Notes: a model not told the origin generated them from the letters alone. Numbered from the stretch's first letter, positions 1-8,447 are shown. The stretch: 64,000 nucleotides of DNA from Thermoactinomyces intermedius (GCF_016055025.1 NZ_JAECVW010000003.1), one strand, 5' to 3'. Program-made: numbers and translations.

Positions 1-99
1 AAGAGCATAAAGATTGTGGATTGGTTGAAGACAGAAATCTTGGATCAAATTGCCGTTTTGTTCCGGGCAATTTATTCAGCCAATCAGCATTTGATGATA
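1..99 (+). repeat. 99-bp direct repeat, copy 1 (window edge)
   Basis: Bases 1-99 are identical to 964-1062, which lie inside the mazG-like gene. Identity stops at base 100 (A here, G at 1063), exactly where the ssb-homologous sequence begins. Because the repeat starts at the first base of the window, its true upstream limit cannot be seen. The most economical reading is a chimeric or de Bruijn-graph contig end; a real tandem duplication or a circular 963-bp product is the alternative. Confidence 0.95.
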
Positions 100-557
100 A
101 TCGGGTCATCCTGGTCGGGCGTTTGACGCGGGATCCGGAGCTTCGTTACACTCCGAGCGGTGTCGCCGTGGTGCGGTTCAATGTTGCGGTGAACCGGAAC
201 TACTTGAATCAGCGCGGCGAACGTGAAGCGGATTTTATCAATATTGTCGCTTGGCGGAATTTGGCGGAAAACTGTGCCAACTATTTGCGGAAAGGTTCGT
301 TGGTAGGGATTGACGGACGTTTGCAAACCGGAAAATATGAGAACCAGGAAGGACGGACGGTCTATACGACCGATGTCGTCGCGGAAGATGTCCGGTTCTT
401 GGAGCCGCGCAACCGGAATGCGGAATCCGGCGGTGCTTTTGGAGCTTCTGACAACAGTCGGAACGGAAACAGTTACAGCCAGAACACGCCGTTGGATGAC
501 CCCTTTGCCGATGACGGACAACCGATTGATATCTCTGACGATGATCTTCCTTTCTGA
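21..557 (+). CDS. ssb: Single-stranded DNA-binding protein SSB, 5' end replaced
   Basis: SSB coats single-stranded DNA in replication and repair and recruits partners through its acidic C-terminal tip. The OB-fold begins at about base 99 with NRVILVGRLTRDPELRYT, and the protein ends in DISDDDLPF, the canonical partner-binding tail. Normal SSBs start M-L/I-N-R-V; here the Met codon is missing because bases 1-99 are a copy of the mazG-like gene. The open frame runs back to a TTG at 21, but those 26 residues are out-of-frame mazG DNA with no SSB likeness. The intact gene probably exists upstream with rpsF. It is followed by rpsR after 35 bp, as in Bacillus. Confidence 0.85.
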   Translation: MVEDRNLGSNCRFVPGNLFSQSAFDDNRVILVGRLTRDPELRYTPSGVAVVRFNVAVNRNYLNQRGEREADFINIVAWRNLAENCANYLRKGSLVGIDGRLQTGKYENQEGRTVYTTDVVAEDVRFLEPRNRNAESGGAFGASDNSRNGNSYSQNTPLDDPFADDGQPIDISDDDLPF

Positions 558-592
558 GAACAAAAACGGTTTAAGGGAGGAGGGATGGTCTC

Positions 593-820
593 ATGGCACG
601 CCGTCGTGGGAATAAGCGCCGTAAAGTCTGCTACTTTACAGCGAACAAAATCGAATACATCGATTACAAAGATGTTGATTTGCTGCGCAAGTTCATCAGC
701 GAACGCGGCAAAATCTTGCCCCGTCGTGTAACGGGAACCAGTTCCAAATATCAACGCCAGTTGACACGTGCAATCAAACGTGCGCGTCAAATGGCTCTGT
801 TGCCATATACCAATGATTGA
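593..820 (+). CDS. rpsR: 30S ribosomal protein S18
   Basis: S18 binds S6 on the platform of the small ribosomal subunit. The 75-aa product starts MARRRGNKRRKVCYFTA and carries the basic S18 core with RRVTGTSSKYQRQLTRAIKRAR, full length for the family. A strong GGGAGGAGG lies just before the ATG. It sits immediately downstream of ssb, the usual rpsF-ssb-rpsR operon, and is followed by a terminator-like hairpin. Confidence 0.97.
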   Translation: MARRRGNKRRKVCYFTANKIEYIDYKDVDLLRKFISERGKILPRRVTGTSSKYQRQLTRAIKRARQMALLPYTND

Positions 821-827
821 TCGAAAG

Positions 828-853
828 CAGGGGTGGATGACGCCCCTGTTTTT
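828..853 (+). terminator. Intrinsic terminator after rpsR
   Basis: CAGGGG (828-833) pairs with CCCCTG (843-848) around a 9-base loop and is followed by six T. It would end the ssb-rpsR transcript. Confidence 0.65.
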
Positions 854-930
854 CATATAAAAAGCAGGAAAACGCGAATCATCTGTGGAAACTTCTCCTA
901 AATATGTTGGATTTTGGAGGAGTGCAACCA

Positions 931-1242
931 ATGAGTCGGCCTGAGCGGGGGTTACAATTCGCAAAGAGCATAAAGATTGTGGATTGGTTGAAGACAGAAA
1001 TCTTGGATCAAATTGCCGTTTTGTTCCGGGCAATTTATTCAGCCAATCAGCATTTGATGATAGACAGTTTGTCCAGCTTGGTGATTTCGGTGTATGTTTT
1101 GGCACGGAGAATGGGTTTTTCTTTCAGCGAATTGGATCAGTCGGTTTCGCAAAAGTTGCGTGAACATGCCCGGGAAGGGCACCAGCTGGAGAAATGGTAT
1201 GGTGATTTGTCAAAATTGGACGAGTATCTGAACAAGAGGTGA
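931..1242 (+). CDS. MazG-like family protein
   Basis: A 103-aa protein starting MSRPERGLQFAKSIKIVDWLK. Its all-helical pattern, with EILDQIAVLFRAIYSANQ, resembles the small Firmicute MazG-like proteins related to all-alpha NTP pyrophosphatases; substrate and activity are unknown, and the E-rich metal site of true MazG is not obvious. The ATG at 931 is chosen because GGAGG at 916-920 is well spaced; the frame is open back to 904. It lies between rpsR and yybS, 7 bp before the latter, so the two are probably cotranscribed. Bases 964-1062 of the gene recur at the window edge. Confidence 0.75.
   Translation: MSRPERGLQFAKSIKIVDWLKTEILDQIAVLFRAIYSANQHLMIDSLSSLVISVYVLARRMGFSFSELDQSVSQKLREHAREGHQLEKWYGDLSKLDEYLNKR
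964..1062 (+). repeat. 99-bp direct repeat, copy 2 (inside mazG-like gene)
   Basis: This is the copy in its natural context: it codes in frame for residues 12-44 or so of the mazG-like protein. The copy at 1-99 is in a different frame relative to the ssb reading frame that follows it, so no functional protein fusion results. Confidence 0.95.
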
Positions 1243-1249
1243 CGGATAT

Positions 1250-2161
1250 TTGCCGCACATGGACAAAGGTTGGATAAAAGACAGCTTCCTGTACACAGGG
1301 CTGTTTCTCTTCTTGCTGGCCTCCATTCACATTCCTTTTATCCAATGGCTTGCATTGTGGATCATTCCTTTTCCTTTTTTTATGTTGCGCGTGAAACAGC
1401 CGGTCAGTGCAATGGTTGTTCCGCTGCTAAGCCTCCTCATCATGTTTTTCACCGGTGTTCCGCTTTGGTACATCCTGCTCGGCGTTTCGGCCGGGTGTGT
1501 CGGCGTGGTGATGGGAAATTTATATGCCCAAACCAAGATGACCGGAACCGATGTGGTACTGGGGGGATTGGTCAGCGGATTGATCGTCTCCGTCTTGACC
1601 ATGAGTGTGATGCAATGGGCCTTCGGGTTCTTTGACCGGTTGAATGCCCTGTGGCTGAATGAATGGAATCAGGCCCAAAAAATTTTGCAAGAGTCAGGAG
1701 TGTCGGTGCCCGGGGAAATCATCCCGCCGGTGGAAACGTTTGTGCTCATCTTTTTGTTGATGGCTTTGTTGCCCATGGTATTGATAACGTTTGCGGCCGC
1801 CAAAAGACGGCTTGTCGCTAAAGGATATGAAAGCAAATCGCTTCCTCCGTTTTATGAGTGGCGTTTGCCGAAAGTATTCTTTTATTTTTTTGTCATCGTG
1901 TTGCTGTTGCAGTGGCTTTTGATCTCGGAGGAGTACGGGCAAAATTTCCGGTGGATCATCAGCGCCCTCTTGATTTTGCATGTCTTGTTTTTTATCCAGG
2001 GCTTGTCATTGATCGCGTTTTTACTGAAACAGAAACGAAGAAGCATGGTGTGGATGGCACCGGCCGTTTTGCTGGCGTGGTTTCCCCCGGTTTCCTTTGT
2101 TATTTTGCTGATGGGGATGATTGATACAGGAACACCCTTGCGAAAAAGAATACAGAAATGA
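1250..2161 (+). CDS. yybS: YybS family membrane protein (DUF2232)
   Basis: A 303-aa integral membrane protein with about eight hydrophobic segments, starting near residues 10-45, then clusters to the C-terminus. Size, topology and position directly upstream of gdpP and rplI match YybS of Bacillus, whose role is not established. The TTG at 1250 is preferred over the ATG at 1259 because AGGTGA at 1237-1242 is 7 bp upstream of the TTG. It overlaps no neighbour. Confidence 0.8.
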   Translation: MPHMDKGWIKDSFLYTGLFLFLLASIHIPFIQWLALWIIPFPFFMLRVKQPVSAMVVPLLSLLIMFFTGVPLWYILLGVSAGCVGVVMGNLYAQTKMTGTDVVLGGLVSGLIVSVLTMSVMQWAFGFFDRLNALWLNEWNQAQKILQESGVSVPGEIIPPVETFVLIFLLMALLPMVLITFAAAKRRLVAKGYESKSLPPFYEWRLPKVFFYFFVIVLLLQWLLISEEYGQNFRWIISALLILHVLFFIQGLSLIAFLLKQKRRSMVWMAPAVLLAWFPPVSFVILLMGMIDTGTPLRKRIQK

Positions 2162-2287
2162 CAACAGGTACTTTATGGAACCGCGGATGTTTCACAAGGG
2201 GAGTTGCTCCTTGTGCCAACTAGGGTAAAATAAGAAGGAGAAACGGTTGCATATTGTGATGCATCGGATAGTTTGAGGGTGTATAGG

Positions 2288-4264
2288 ATGCCGAAGTTTG
2301 TGATACAAAGATGGCATGGCTATCACATGGTTTTTGCCATGTGTTTCAGCCTGATTTTGATTGCGCTGTTATCGACGTACAAATGGATTTATGGAGTGAT
2401 CGGTCTCGTTTTTTTTACAGTGTTGGCATGGGTCTTGTACCGGGCCGAGCGTGCCTTTCGCAAGGATTTTACCGAGTATGTGCTGACGCTTGGAAACCGG
2501 GTGAAGAATGCGGGACAGACGGCGGTGGACGAGTTGCCGCTCGGGATCCTGCTTTATGACCGGGACGGAAAAATTGAGTGGCATAACACCTTTGTCGAGC
2601 GCATGACAGGGCTTGACCGGATGGTGGGCAAGGAAATCGGTGAGGTGCTTCCCTCCTTGAAACAACATGCTTCGGAAAAAGAGGGGAGCTTTACCATGGA
2701 GTTGGGGGAGCATATTTATCAAGTCACTCCCCAGTCGGAAGAACGGCTGTACTTTTTCTGGGATATCACCGAGTTGAGCCGTTTGAAAAAGCAGTTGCAT
2801 GATGACAGGGCCGTTTTGGGATTTATTCATTTGGATAACTTTGATGAAGCCGGTCAAGGTTTGACGGATCAGGAAAGCACCTTGCTGTTGTCCAACGTGA
2901 CAAGTGCGATCTCAAAATGGGCACTGGAATATGATATCGCCCTCAAACGAATTGAAACAGATAAAATGTTCTTTGTCACTCAACAAAAATCCTTGGAGAA
3001 GTTGATGAAATCCCGTTTTGGAATTTTGGATGTTGTCCGGGAAATGACCCGTCAAAATAAAATTCCGATTACGCTGAGCATTGGGGCAGCCAGTGTTGGC
3101 CAAACCATGGCGGAAAGAGTCCAAAACGCACAAGCGGCGTTGGACATCACGCTGGCGCGGGGAGGCGACCAGGCAGCTGTCCATGCGGGCGAACAGATTA
3201 CCTTTTACGGTGGAAAGACCAATGCGGTTGAAAAACGGACCCGTGTCCGGGCCAGGGTGATTTCCCATGCCATGAGCAATTTGTTTCGCGACAGCAAACG
3301 GGTTCTGGTGATGGGACATAAGCGCCCGGATATGGATGTGCTCGGAGCGGCCGTCGGTGTGGTCAAATTTGCCACCCTCCATGATTGTGAAGCGGCGATC
3401 GTATTGGATGAGGATGAAGACAACCTGTCCATTCAGCGCTTGTTGATGGCCTTGAAAAATCATGAGTACCTGAAAGACCATTTGATTTCTCCCGAAAAAG
3501 CAATGCATTGGCTGGATGATCCGGACACGTTGTTGATTCTGGTGGATACGCATAAACCTTCGCTCGTGATGGAACCCCGTTTGTTGGATAAGGCCAAGCG
3601 GGTCGTGGTCATCGATCATCACCGGCGGGGGGAAGATTTTGTTTCGGATCCGGTGCTGGTGTATTTGGAACCCTATGCTTCTTCCACTTGTGAATTGGTG
3701 ACGGAGCTTTTGCAATACCAAGACGGCCGCCTGCCCATGGATACACTGGAAGCGACTGCTTTGTTGTCCGGGATTGTGGTGGATACGAAAAATTTTGCTT
3801 TTCGTGCCGGGTCCCGCACTTTTGAAGCGGCTTCGTTTTTGCGGCGCCACGGGGCGGACTTGATGATGGTGCAGTCTTTGCTCAAGGAGGATTTGGGGCA
3901 TTATGTGAAAAGGGCGGAGATTATAAAAAACACCGAAATTTATTTTGACAACATTGCCGTGGCGCTCGGGAAGGAAGATGAGGAATACCATCAATTGCTG
4001 ATTGCCCAAGCGGCGGATACTTTGCTCAATATGCAGGGAATCCGCGCTTCATTTGTGATCGGCAAAAGAGAAGACGGATTGGTTTCCATCAGTGCACGGT
4101 CTCAAGGAGAAATCAATGTCCAGGTGGTCATGGAGAAAATGGGGGGCGGGGGCCATATGACCAATGCGGCTTCCCAACTGGAACAAGTCTCTTTGGCGGA
4201 AGCGAAAGAAAAGTTGCTGGATGTATTGAATGAAACCTTAGAGAGTGGGGGAGTGAACCGATGA
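2288..4264 (+). CDS. gdpP: Cyclic di-AMP phosphodiesterase GdpP
   Basis: GdpP hydrolyses c-di-AMP to pApA, controlling potassium and cell-wall homeostasis. Visible in order: two N-terminal membrane helices (residues ~10-55), a PAS-like region (~75-135), a degenerate GGDEF domain (~165-305), a DHH phosphoesterase domain with GHKRPDMDVLGAA and VIDHHRR, and a DHHA1 domain with GGGGHMTNAAS. The 658-aa length is normal. The ATG at 2288 is used because GAGGG at 2275-2279 precedes it by 8 bp. Its stop overlaps the rplI start by 4 bp (ATGA), indicating translational coupling, as in Bacillus. Confidence 0.95.
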   Translation: MPKFVIQRWHGYHMVFAMCFSLILIALLSTYKWIYGVIGLVFFTVLAWVLYRAERAFRKDFTEYVLTLGNRVKNAGQTAVDELPLGILLYDRDGKIEWHNTFVERMTGLDRMVGKEIGEVLPSLKQHASEKEGSFTMELGEHIYQVTPQSEERLYFFWDITELSRLKKQLHDDRAVLGFIHLDNFDEAGQGLTDQESTLLLSNVTSAISKWALEYDIALKRIETDKMFFVTQQKSLEKLMKSRFGILDVVREMTRQNKIPITLSIGAASVGQTMAERVQNAQAALDITLARGGDQAAVHAGEQITFYGGKTNAVEKRTRVRARVISHAMSNLFRDSKRVLVMGHKRPDMDVLGAAVGVVKFATLHDCEAAIVLDEDEDNLSIQRLLMALKNHEYLKDHLISPEKAMHWLDDPDTLLILVDTHKPSLVMEPRLLDKAKRVVVIDHHRRGEDFVSDPVLVYLEPYASSTCELVTELLQYQDGRLPMDTLEATALLSGIVVDTKNFAFRAGSRTFEAASFLRRHGADLMMVQSLLKEDLGHYVKRAEIIKNTEIYFDNIAVALGKEDEEYHQLLIAQAADTLLNMQGIRASFVIGKREDGLVSISARSQGEINVQVVMEKMGGGGHMTNAASQLEQVSLAEAKEKLLDVLNETLESGGVNR

Positions 4265-4707
4265 AAGTAATCTTGTTGAAAGATGTGAAAGGTACCGGGA
4301 AAAAAGGGGAAGTCAAAGAGGTTGCAGAAGGGTACGCCCGAAATTTCCTGATTCCGCGGAAAATGGCGGTGGCGGCCACCCAGGGAAATATGAATGCATT
4401 GAAGGACCAAAAACAAAGAGAACAAAGGCGTAAAGAGGAAGAACGGAAAGAGGCAGAGGCTTTGGCAGAAAAGCTGAACAAGATGAAGGTTTCTTTCTCC
4501 ATGAAATTGGGGAAAGACGGAAGAACTTTCGGTTCCATCACTTCCAAACAAATCAGCGAGACATTGAAGAAACAGCATCAAATAAATGTGGATAAGAGAA
4601 AGATTCAATTGGACCAGCCCATCCGTTCACTTGGAGTCACGAAAGTTCCCGTGAAACTTCATCCGGAAGTGACGGCGACCCTTGCCGTGCATGTGGTTGA
4701 AGAATGA
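4261..4707 (+). CDS. rplI: 50S ribosomal protein L9
   Basis: L9 binds 23S rRNA at the base of the L1 stalk. The 148-aa product opens MKVILLKDVKGTGKKGEVKEV and has the family layout: N-terminal rRNA-binding domain, a long charged helix (about residues 40-75) and a C-terminal domain ending AVHVVEE. Coupled to gdpP by ATGA overlap and closed by a strong terminator before dnaC. Confidence 0.98.
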   Translation: MKVILLKDVKGTGKKGEVKEVAEGYARNFLIPRKMAVAATQGNMNALKDQKQREQRRKEEERKEAEALAEKLNKMKVSFSMKLGKDGRTFGSITSKQISETLKKQHQINVDKRKIQLDQPIRSLGVTKVPVKLHPEVTATLAVHVVEE

Positions 4708-4711
4708 GCGG

Positions 4712-4741
4712 AAGCACTCCACTGATCTGGAGTGCTTTTTT
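4712..4741 (+). terminator. Intrinsic terminator after rplI
   Basis: A perfect 10-bp stem (AAGCACTCCA at 4712-4721, TGGAGTGCTT at 4728-4737) with a 6-base loop runs into a T tract. The dnaC ribosome-binding site follows within 10 bases, so some read-through or a promoter within rplI must feed dnaC. Confidence 0.85.
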
Positions 4742-4761
4742 ATGGATCGGAGGGATGTATC

Positions 4762-6111
4762 ATGAGTGATCTTTTCGCGGACCGGCTCCCCCCTCACAAC
4801 CATGAAGCGGAACAAGCCGTGTTGGGAGCGGTTTTACTGGACCCCTCTGTGTTAACAACTGTAAATGAGCGATTAAAGCCGGGGGACTTTTATCGCCAGG
4901 CTCATCAAAAACTGTTTCAAGTGATGAATGAACTGGACGAAAAAGGTGAACCGGTTGACTTGGTGACGTTAACGGCTGAATTGAATGACCGGAAGCTGCT
5001 CGATGAAATCGGCGGCGTTCCTTATTTGAACGAATTGGCCAATGCCGTGCCCACTGCGGCGAATGTGGAGTATTACGCCAAAATCGTGGAAGAAAAGGCC
5101 ATTTTGCGGCGGTTGATTCGCACCGCCACACAAATTGCCGCATCCGGTTACTCGGGACAAGCCGAATTGACTCAAATTTTGAATGAAGCAGAGAGAAAGA
5201 TTTTGGAGATTTCACAGCGGACGGTTCGTGGGGAGGATTTTGTTTCCATCCACGATGCCTTGATGGAATCCTATGAACAGATTGAGACGCTACATTTCAA
5301 CAAGGGCGGGATCAGCGGGATTCCGACCGGTTTTGTCGATTTTGACCGGATGACTTCCGGGCTGAAAGGTTCGGAGCTGATCATTCTGGCGGCGCGTCCC
5401 AGTATGGGAAAAACGGCATTTGCACTGAACCTGGCACAAAATGTGGGGGTGCGAAGCGGAAAAACCGTGGCGATTTTCAGCCTGGAGATGTCGGCTTCCC
5501 AACTGGTGACCCGGATGTTGGCGGCGGAAGGGAATATCGATGCCCAGGCGTTTCGGACCGGTAATTTGAATGAGGAAGATTGGGAAAAACTAACGATGGC
5601 GATGAGCACGCTGAGCGAAGCACCGATTTTTATTGATGATACGCCGGGAGTGACGGTGTATGATATCCGGGCGAAACTCCGGCGGTTAAAAGCCGAACAC
5701 GGTTTGGGGCTTGTGGTAATCGACTATCTGCAACTGATTTCCGGCCGTGGCGGAGACAGCCGCCAACAGGAAATTTCGGAGATTTCCCGGTCCTTGAAGT
5801 TGTTGGCCCGCGAGTTTGATGTGCCGGTGATCGCTTTGTCGCAATTATCCCGTGCCGTGGAACAACGCCAGGATAAAAGGCCGATGTTATCGGACCTCCG
5901 GGAATCCGGATCGATTGAGCAGGATGCCGATGTGGTGACCTTTTTGTATCGCGATGATTACTACAACGAGGAATCCGAAAAACAAAACATCGCGGAGCTG
6001 ATCATCGGCAAACAGCGGAATGGCCCGGTCGGAAAAGTGGAGCTCTTGTTTTTGAAGAACTATAACAAGTTTTTAAGCTTGGAGATGAACAGAACGCCAA
6101 TTCCCGAATAA
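4762..6111 (+). CDS. dnaC: Replicative DNA helicase (DnaB type)
   Basis: Hexameric 5'-3' helicase that drives the replication fork (DnaC in Bacillus naming, DnaB elsewhere). The N-terminal domain starts PHNHEAEQAVLGAVLLDPS; the RecA-like motor has Walker A ARPSMGKTAF, Walker B VVIDYLQLI and the SQLSR motif. At 449 aa it is full length with no intein. The ATG at 4762 follows CGGAGGGA at good spacing; the upstream open frame to 4732 lies in the rplI terminator. A PurR-like site overlaps its stop codon. Confidence 0.97.
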   Translation: MSDLFADRLPPHNHEAEQAVLGAVLLDPSVLTTVNERLKPGDFYRQAHQKLFQVMNELDEKGEPVDLVTLTAELNDRKLLDEIGGVPYLNELANAVPTAANVEYYAKIVEEKAILRRLIRTATQIAASGYSGQAELTQILNEAERKILEISQRTVRGEDFVSIHDALMESYEQIETLHFNKGGISGIPTGFVDFDRMTSGLKGSELIILAARPSMGKTAFALNLAQNVGVRSGKTVAIFSLEMSASQLVTRMLAAEGNIDAQAFRTGNLNEEDWEKLTMAMSTLSEAPIFIDDTPGVTVYDIRAKLRRLKAEHGLGLVVIDYLQLISGRGGDSRQQEISEISRSLKLLAREFDVPVIALSQLSRAVEQRQDKRPMLSDLRESGSIEQDADVVTFLYRDDYYNEESEKQNIAELIIGKQRNGPVGKVELLFLKNYNKFLSLEMNRTPIPE

Positions 6112-6143
6112 TATTTATTTTTTCTTTATTAATGTTCGATTTT
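6100..6143 (+). promoter_or_regulatory. Candidate PurR control site (two PurBoxes) upstream of purA
   Basis: The Bacillus PurR consensus is AWWWCCGAACWWT, about 16-17 bp, then AWWGTTCGGWWWT. Bases 6100-6112 match the first box at 11 of 13 positions and 6131-6143 match the second at 12 of 13; they are divergent and separated by 18 bp, just upstream of a candidate purA -35 box. The first box overlaps the dnaC stop codon. Inference from motif and position only. Confidence 0.5.
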
Positions 6144-6146
6144 TGT

Positions 6147-6176
6147 TTGACTCTTTTTACAGGATACTGATAAAAT
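6147..6176 (+). promoter_or_regulatory. Candidate sigma-A promoter for purA
   Basis: TTGACT (6147-6152), an 18-bp spacer, then TAAAAT (6171-6176). It lies just downstream of the two PurBox-like sequences, as expected for a PurR-repressed promoter. Confidence 0.5.
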
Positions 6177-6226
6177 GGGCTTGTGCTAAAGCGATAGCAA
6201 AACCTCGTTTCAGGAGGAACGATAAG

Positions 6227-7513
6227 ATGTCTACAGTGGTTGTCGTAGGTACCCAATGGGGAGATGAAGGAAAAGGGAAGATCACCGACTATCTCGCGGA
6301 AAAAGCGGAAGTCGTTGCCCGTTATCAAGGTGGAAACAACGCGGGGCACACCATTGTGTTCAACGGAACCCGCTATAAATTGCACCTGATTCCCTCCGGG
6401 ATTTTTTACAAAGAAAAAATCTGTGTACTTGGAAACGGGATGGTGATTCATCCCCAGGCGCTTGTCGAAGAACTGGATTATTTACACCAACATGGTGTTT
6501 CGACCGATAATCTCAGAATCTCTGACCGTGCCCATGTGATCATGCCTTATCATCTGCGGTTGGATCTGGCGAGCGAGAAACTGAAAGGGAACGAAAAAAT
6601 CGGAACCACCGGAAAAGGAATCGGACCGGCGTATATGGACAAAGCTGCACGGGTGGGAATCCGCATCAGCGATTTGCTGGATCCGGAACAATTTAAACAG
6701 AAATTGAAAAGAAATTTGGAAGAGAAAAACCGCTTGTTGGAACAGATTTATCAAACGGATGGATTTACATTTGAGGAAATTTATGAGTCGTATCTGGCCT
6801 GCGCCGAACGTCTCCGTCAATATGTCACCGACACCTCGGTGGTGTTAAACGATGCGATCGATCAAGGAAAACGGGTATTGTTCGAAGGGGCGCAAGGGGT
6901 CATGCTCGATATCGACCAAGGAACTTACCCGTTTGTCACTTCCTCCAATCCGGTAGCCGGAGGCGTTTGCATCGGGTCCGGAGTCGGACCGACCAAAATC
7001 CATCATGTCATCGGGGTTGCGAAATCTTACACGACGCGGGTCGGAGACGGACCCTTCCCGACGGAATTGCATGATGAAATCGGTGACCAAATTCGCGAAA
7101 TCGGGCGGGAATACGGAACCACCACCGGCCGGCCGAGACGGGTCGGATGGTTTGACTCCGTCGTGGTCCGGCATGCCCGCCGGGTCAGCGGCATCACGGG
7201 CTTGTCTTTGAATTCACTCGATGTGTTAACCGGGCTGGATACGGTCAAAATTTGTGTCGCCTATGAAGTGGACGGCAAACGGATTGAAAATTACCCGGCC
7301 AATTTGTCCCTTCTGGAAAGATGCAAACCGGTCTACGAAGAATTGCCCGGATGGAAACAAGACATCACCGGCGTTCGCAGCATTCATGAACTGCCGGAGG
7401 AAACCCGGCATTACATCGAACGGGTGTCCCAATTGACCGGCATTCCGGTGACTACTTTTTCAGTGGGACCGGGCAGGGATCAAACAGTTCAAGTCCGTCC
7501 GGTTTATGCTTAA
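6227..7513 (+). CDS. purA: Adenylosuccinate synthetase
   Basis: Catalyses GTP-dependent joining of IMP and aspartate to adenylosuccinate, the first committed step to AMP. The N-terminus STVVVVGTQWGDEGKGK carries the GTP-binding loop; NNAGHT and TTGRPRRVGWFD follow, and the C-terminus is intact (428 aa). The ATG at 6227 is set by CAGGAGGA 8-10 bp upstream; the frame is open upstream without homology. It is monocistronic between its own promoter and a strong terminator. Confidence 0.97.
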   Translation: MSTVVVVGTQWGDEGKGKITDYLAEKAEVVARYQGGNNAGHTIVFNGTRYKLHLIPSGIFYKEKICVLGNGMVIHPQALVEELDYLHQHGVSTDNLRISDRAHVIMPYHLRLDLASEKLKGNEKIGTTGKGIGPAYMDKAARVGIRISDLLDPEQFKQKLKRNLEEKNRLLEQIYQTDGFTFEEIYESYLACAERLRQYVTDTSVVLNDAIDQGKRVLFEGAQGVMLDIDQGTYPFVTSSNPVAGGVCIGSGVGPTKIHHVIGVAKSYTTRVGDGPFPTELHDEIGDQIREIGREYGTTTGRPRRVGWFDSVVVRHARRVSGITGLSLNSLDVLTGLDTVKICVAYEVDGKRIENYPANLSLLERCKPVYEELPGWKQDITGVRSIHELPEETRHYIERVSQLTGIPVTTFSVGPGRDQTVQVRPVYA

Positions 7514-7550
7514 AGACGGGTCTTTGTGAAGACAGGCATATGGAACAATT

Positions 7551-7580
7551 AAGGACATTACATGTGTAATGTCCTTTTTG
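7551..7580 (+). terminator. Intrinsic terminator after purA
   Basis: A perfect 12-bp stem (7551-7562 with 7565-7576) around a 2-base TG loop, then a run of T. Strongest hairpin in the region. Confidence 0.85.
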
Positions 7581-7594
7581 TTTTTTCTTGTATT

Positions 7595-7927
7595 TTATTC
7601 TGATATGATTTCTATTTTAACCCGCCCGGCGCTTTTACATAGAAAGTGTATCCGTGGGATTCAACGGGAGCAGTCACTTCATAATTGTCATTTTTCAAGC
7701 GTTGATGGATTTGGTCCGCTTTTTCCCTGGCGGAAACCCGATATGAAACGTTTTTGGATGCCGAATCTCTTTTTCTTTCATCAATGTGAGGACAAATTGG
7801 TCATCATCAAACAACACTGCAAATGGATTTCCGCGCCGATTCACACATTTCATTCAAAATAAGTTTCTAAAAACTCTCGTGTTTCATCCACATCATGAAC
7901 GGTTAAATTGAGATGATTGATTTTCAT
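7595..7927 (-). pseudogene. VOC (glyoxalase/bleomycin-resistance) family gene, frameshifted
   Basis: Read on the minus strand from an ATG at 7927 with a GAGGG ribosome site, the sequence gives MKINHLNLTVHDVDETREFL then stops. The family reading continues in other frames: RRGNPFAVLFDDDQFVLTLM, then REKADQIHQRLKNDNYEV and GYTFYVKAPGG, then KIEIISE and stop. At least three frame changes separate parts that together span a whole single-domain VOC protein of about 115 aa. It lies downstream of rlmH on the same strand. Decay is real if the assembly is right; one junction looks like loss of one copy of a 7-base repeat. Confidence 0.75.
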
Positions 7928-7967
7928 GCCATCCCTCTTTCCATATGTCTTTAAATTTATCTTTTGT

Positions 7968-8447
7968 TTATTTATGATAGGCTTCTCCCCGGTTGATTTT
8001 AAAGGCCCGATAGATTTGTTCCAGCAAAAAAACACGAATCAGCTGATGGGGAAAAGTCATCTTTGAAAAAGAAAGAGACAAATCCGATTGTTTGAGCACC
8101 TTGGGAGATAAGCCGTAAGAGCCTCCGATCAAAAAAACGATATGGCTTTTTCTGTATGTGGCCAGCTGATCCAGTTTCCGGGCGAATTCGGTGGATGTAA
8201 AAGCTTTTCCTTCGATGGCCAGTGCGATGAGAAAGGCATCCGGCGGACAGTGGCGCAAGATCCGTTGCCCTTCCTTCTCCAAAATTTGCTCTTTTTGTGC
8301 CGGATGGACCGGATCGCTCGCTTTTTCTTCCGCCACTTCAATGATTTCCGTTTTGGCATAGGGGGTTAATCGTTTCAAGTATTCTTTGCAAGCTTGTTGC
8401 AAGTATTTTTCTTTCAACTTTCCCACTGTGATGATTTGAATTTTCAT
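7968..8447 (-). CDS. rlmH: 23S rRNA (pseudouridine-1915-N3) methyltransferase RlmH
   Basis: SPOUT-class enzyme that methylates pseudouridine 1915 in helix 69 of 23S rRNA using SAM. The 159-aa product opens MKIQIITVGKLKEKYLQQACKEYLKRL and contains FLIGGSYGLSPKV, the knotted SAM site, and ends with the conserved YRAFKINRGEAYHK. Its start overlaps the stop of the CxxH/CxxC gene by 4 bp. The htrA-CxxH-rlmH order following the wal operon is the Bacillus arrangement. Confidence 0.97.
   Translation of the reverse strand: MKIQIITVGKLKEKYLQQACKEYLKRLTPYAKTEIIEVAEEKASDPVHPAQKEQILEKEGQRILRHCPPDAFLIALAIEGKAFTSTEFARKLDQLATYRKSHIVFLIGGSYGLSPKVLKQSDLSLSFSKMTFPHQLIRVFLLEQIYRAFKINRGEAYHK

Noticed and set aside
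2193..2215. Hairpin between yybS and gdpP as a terminator
   Set aside because: The stem is imperfect and no T run follows.
2912..4009. 365-aa minus-strand open frame opposite gdpP
   Set aside because: It is fully antisense to a well-conserved gene, is His/Gln/Phe-rich as expected of a mirrored frame, and has no recognisable domain.
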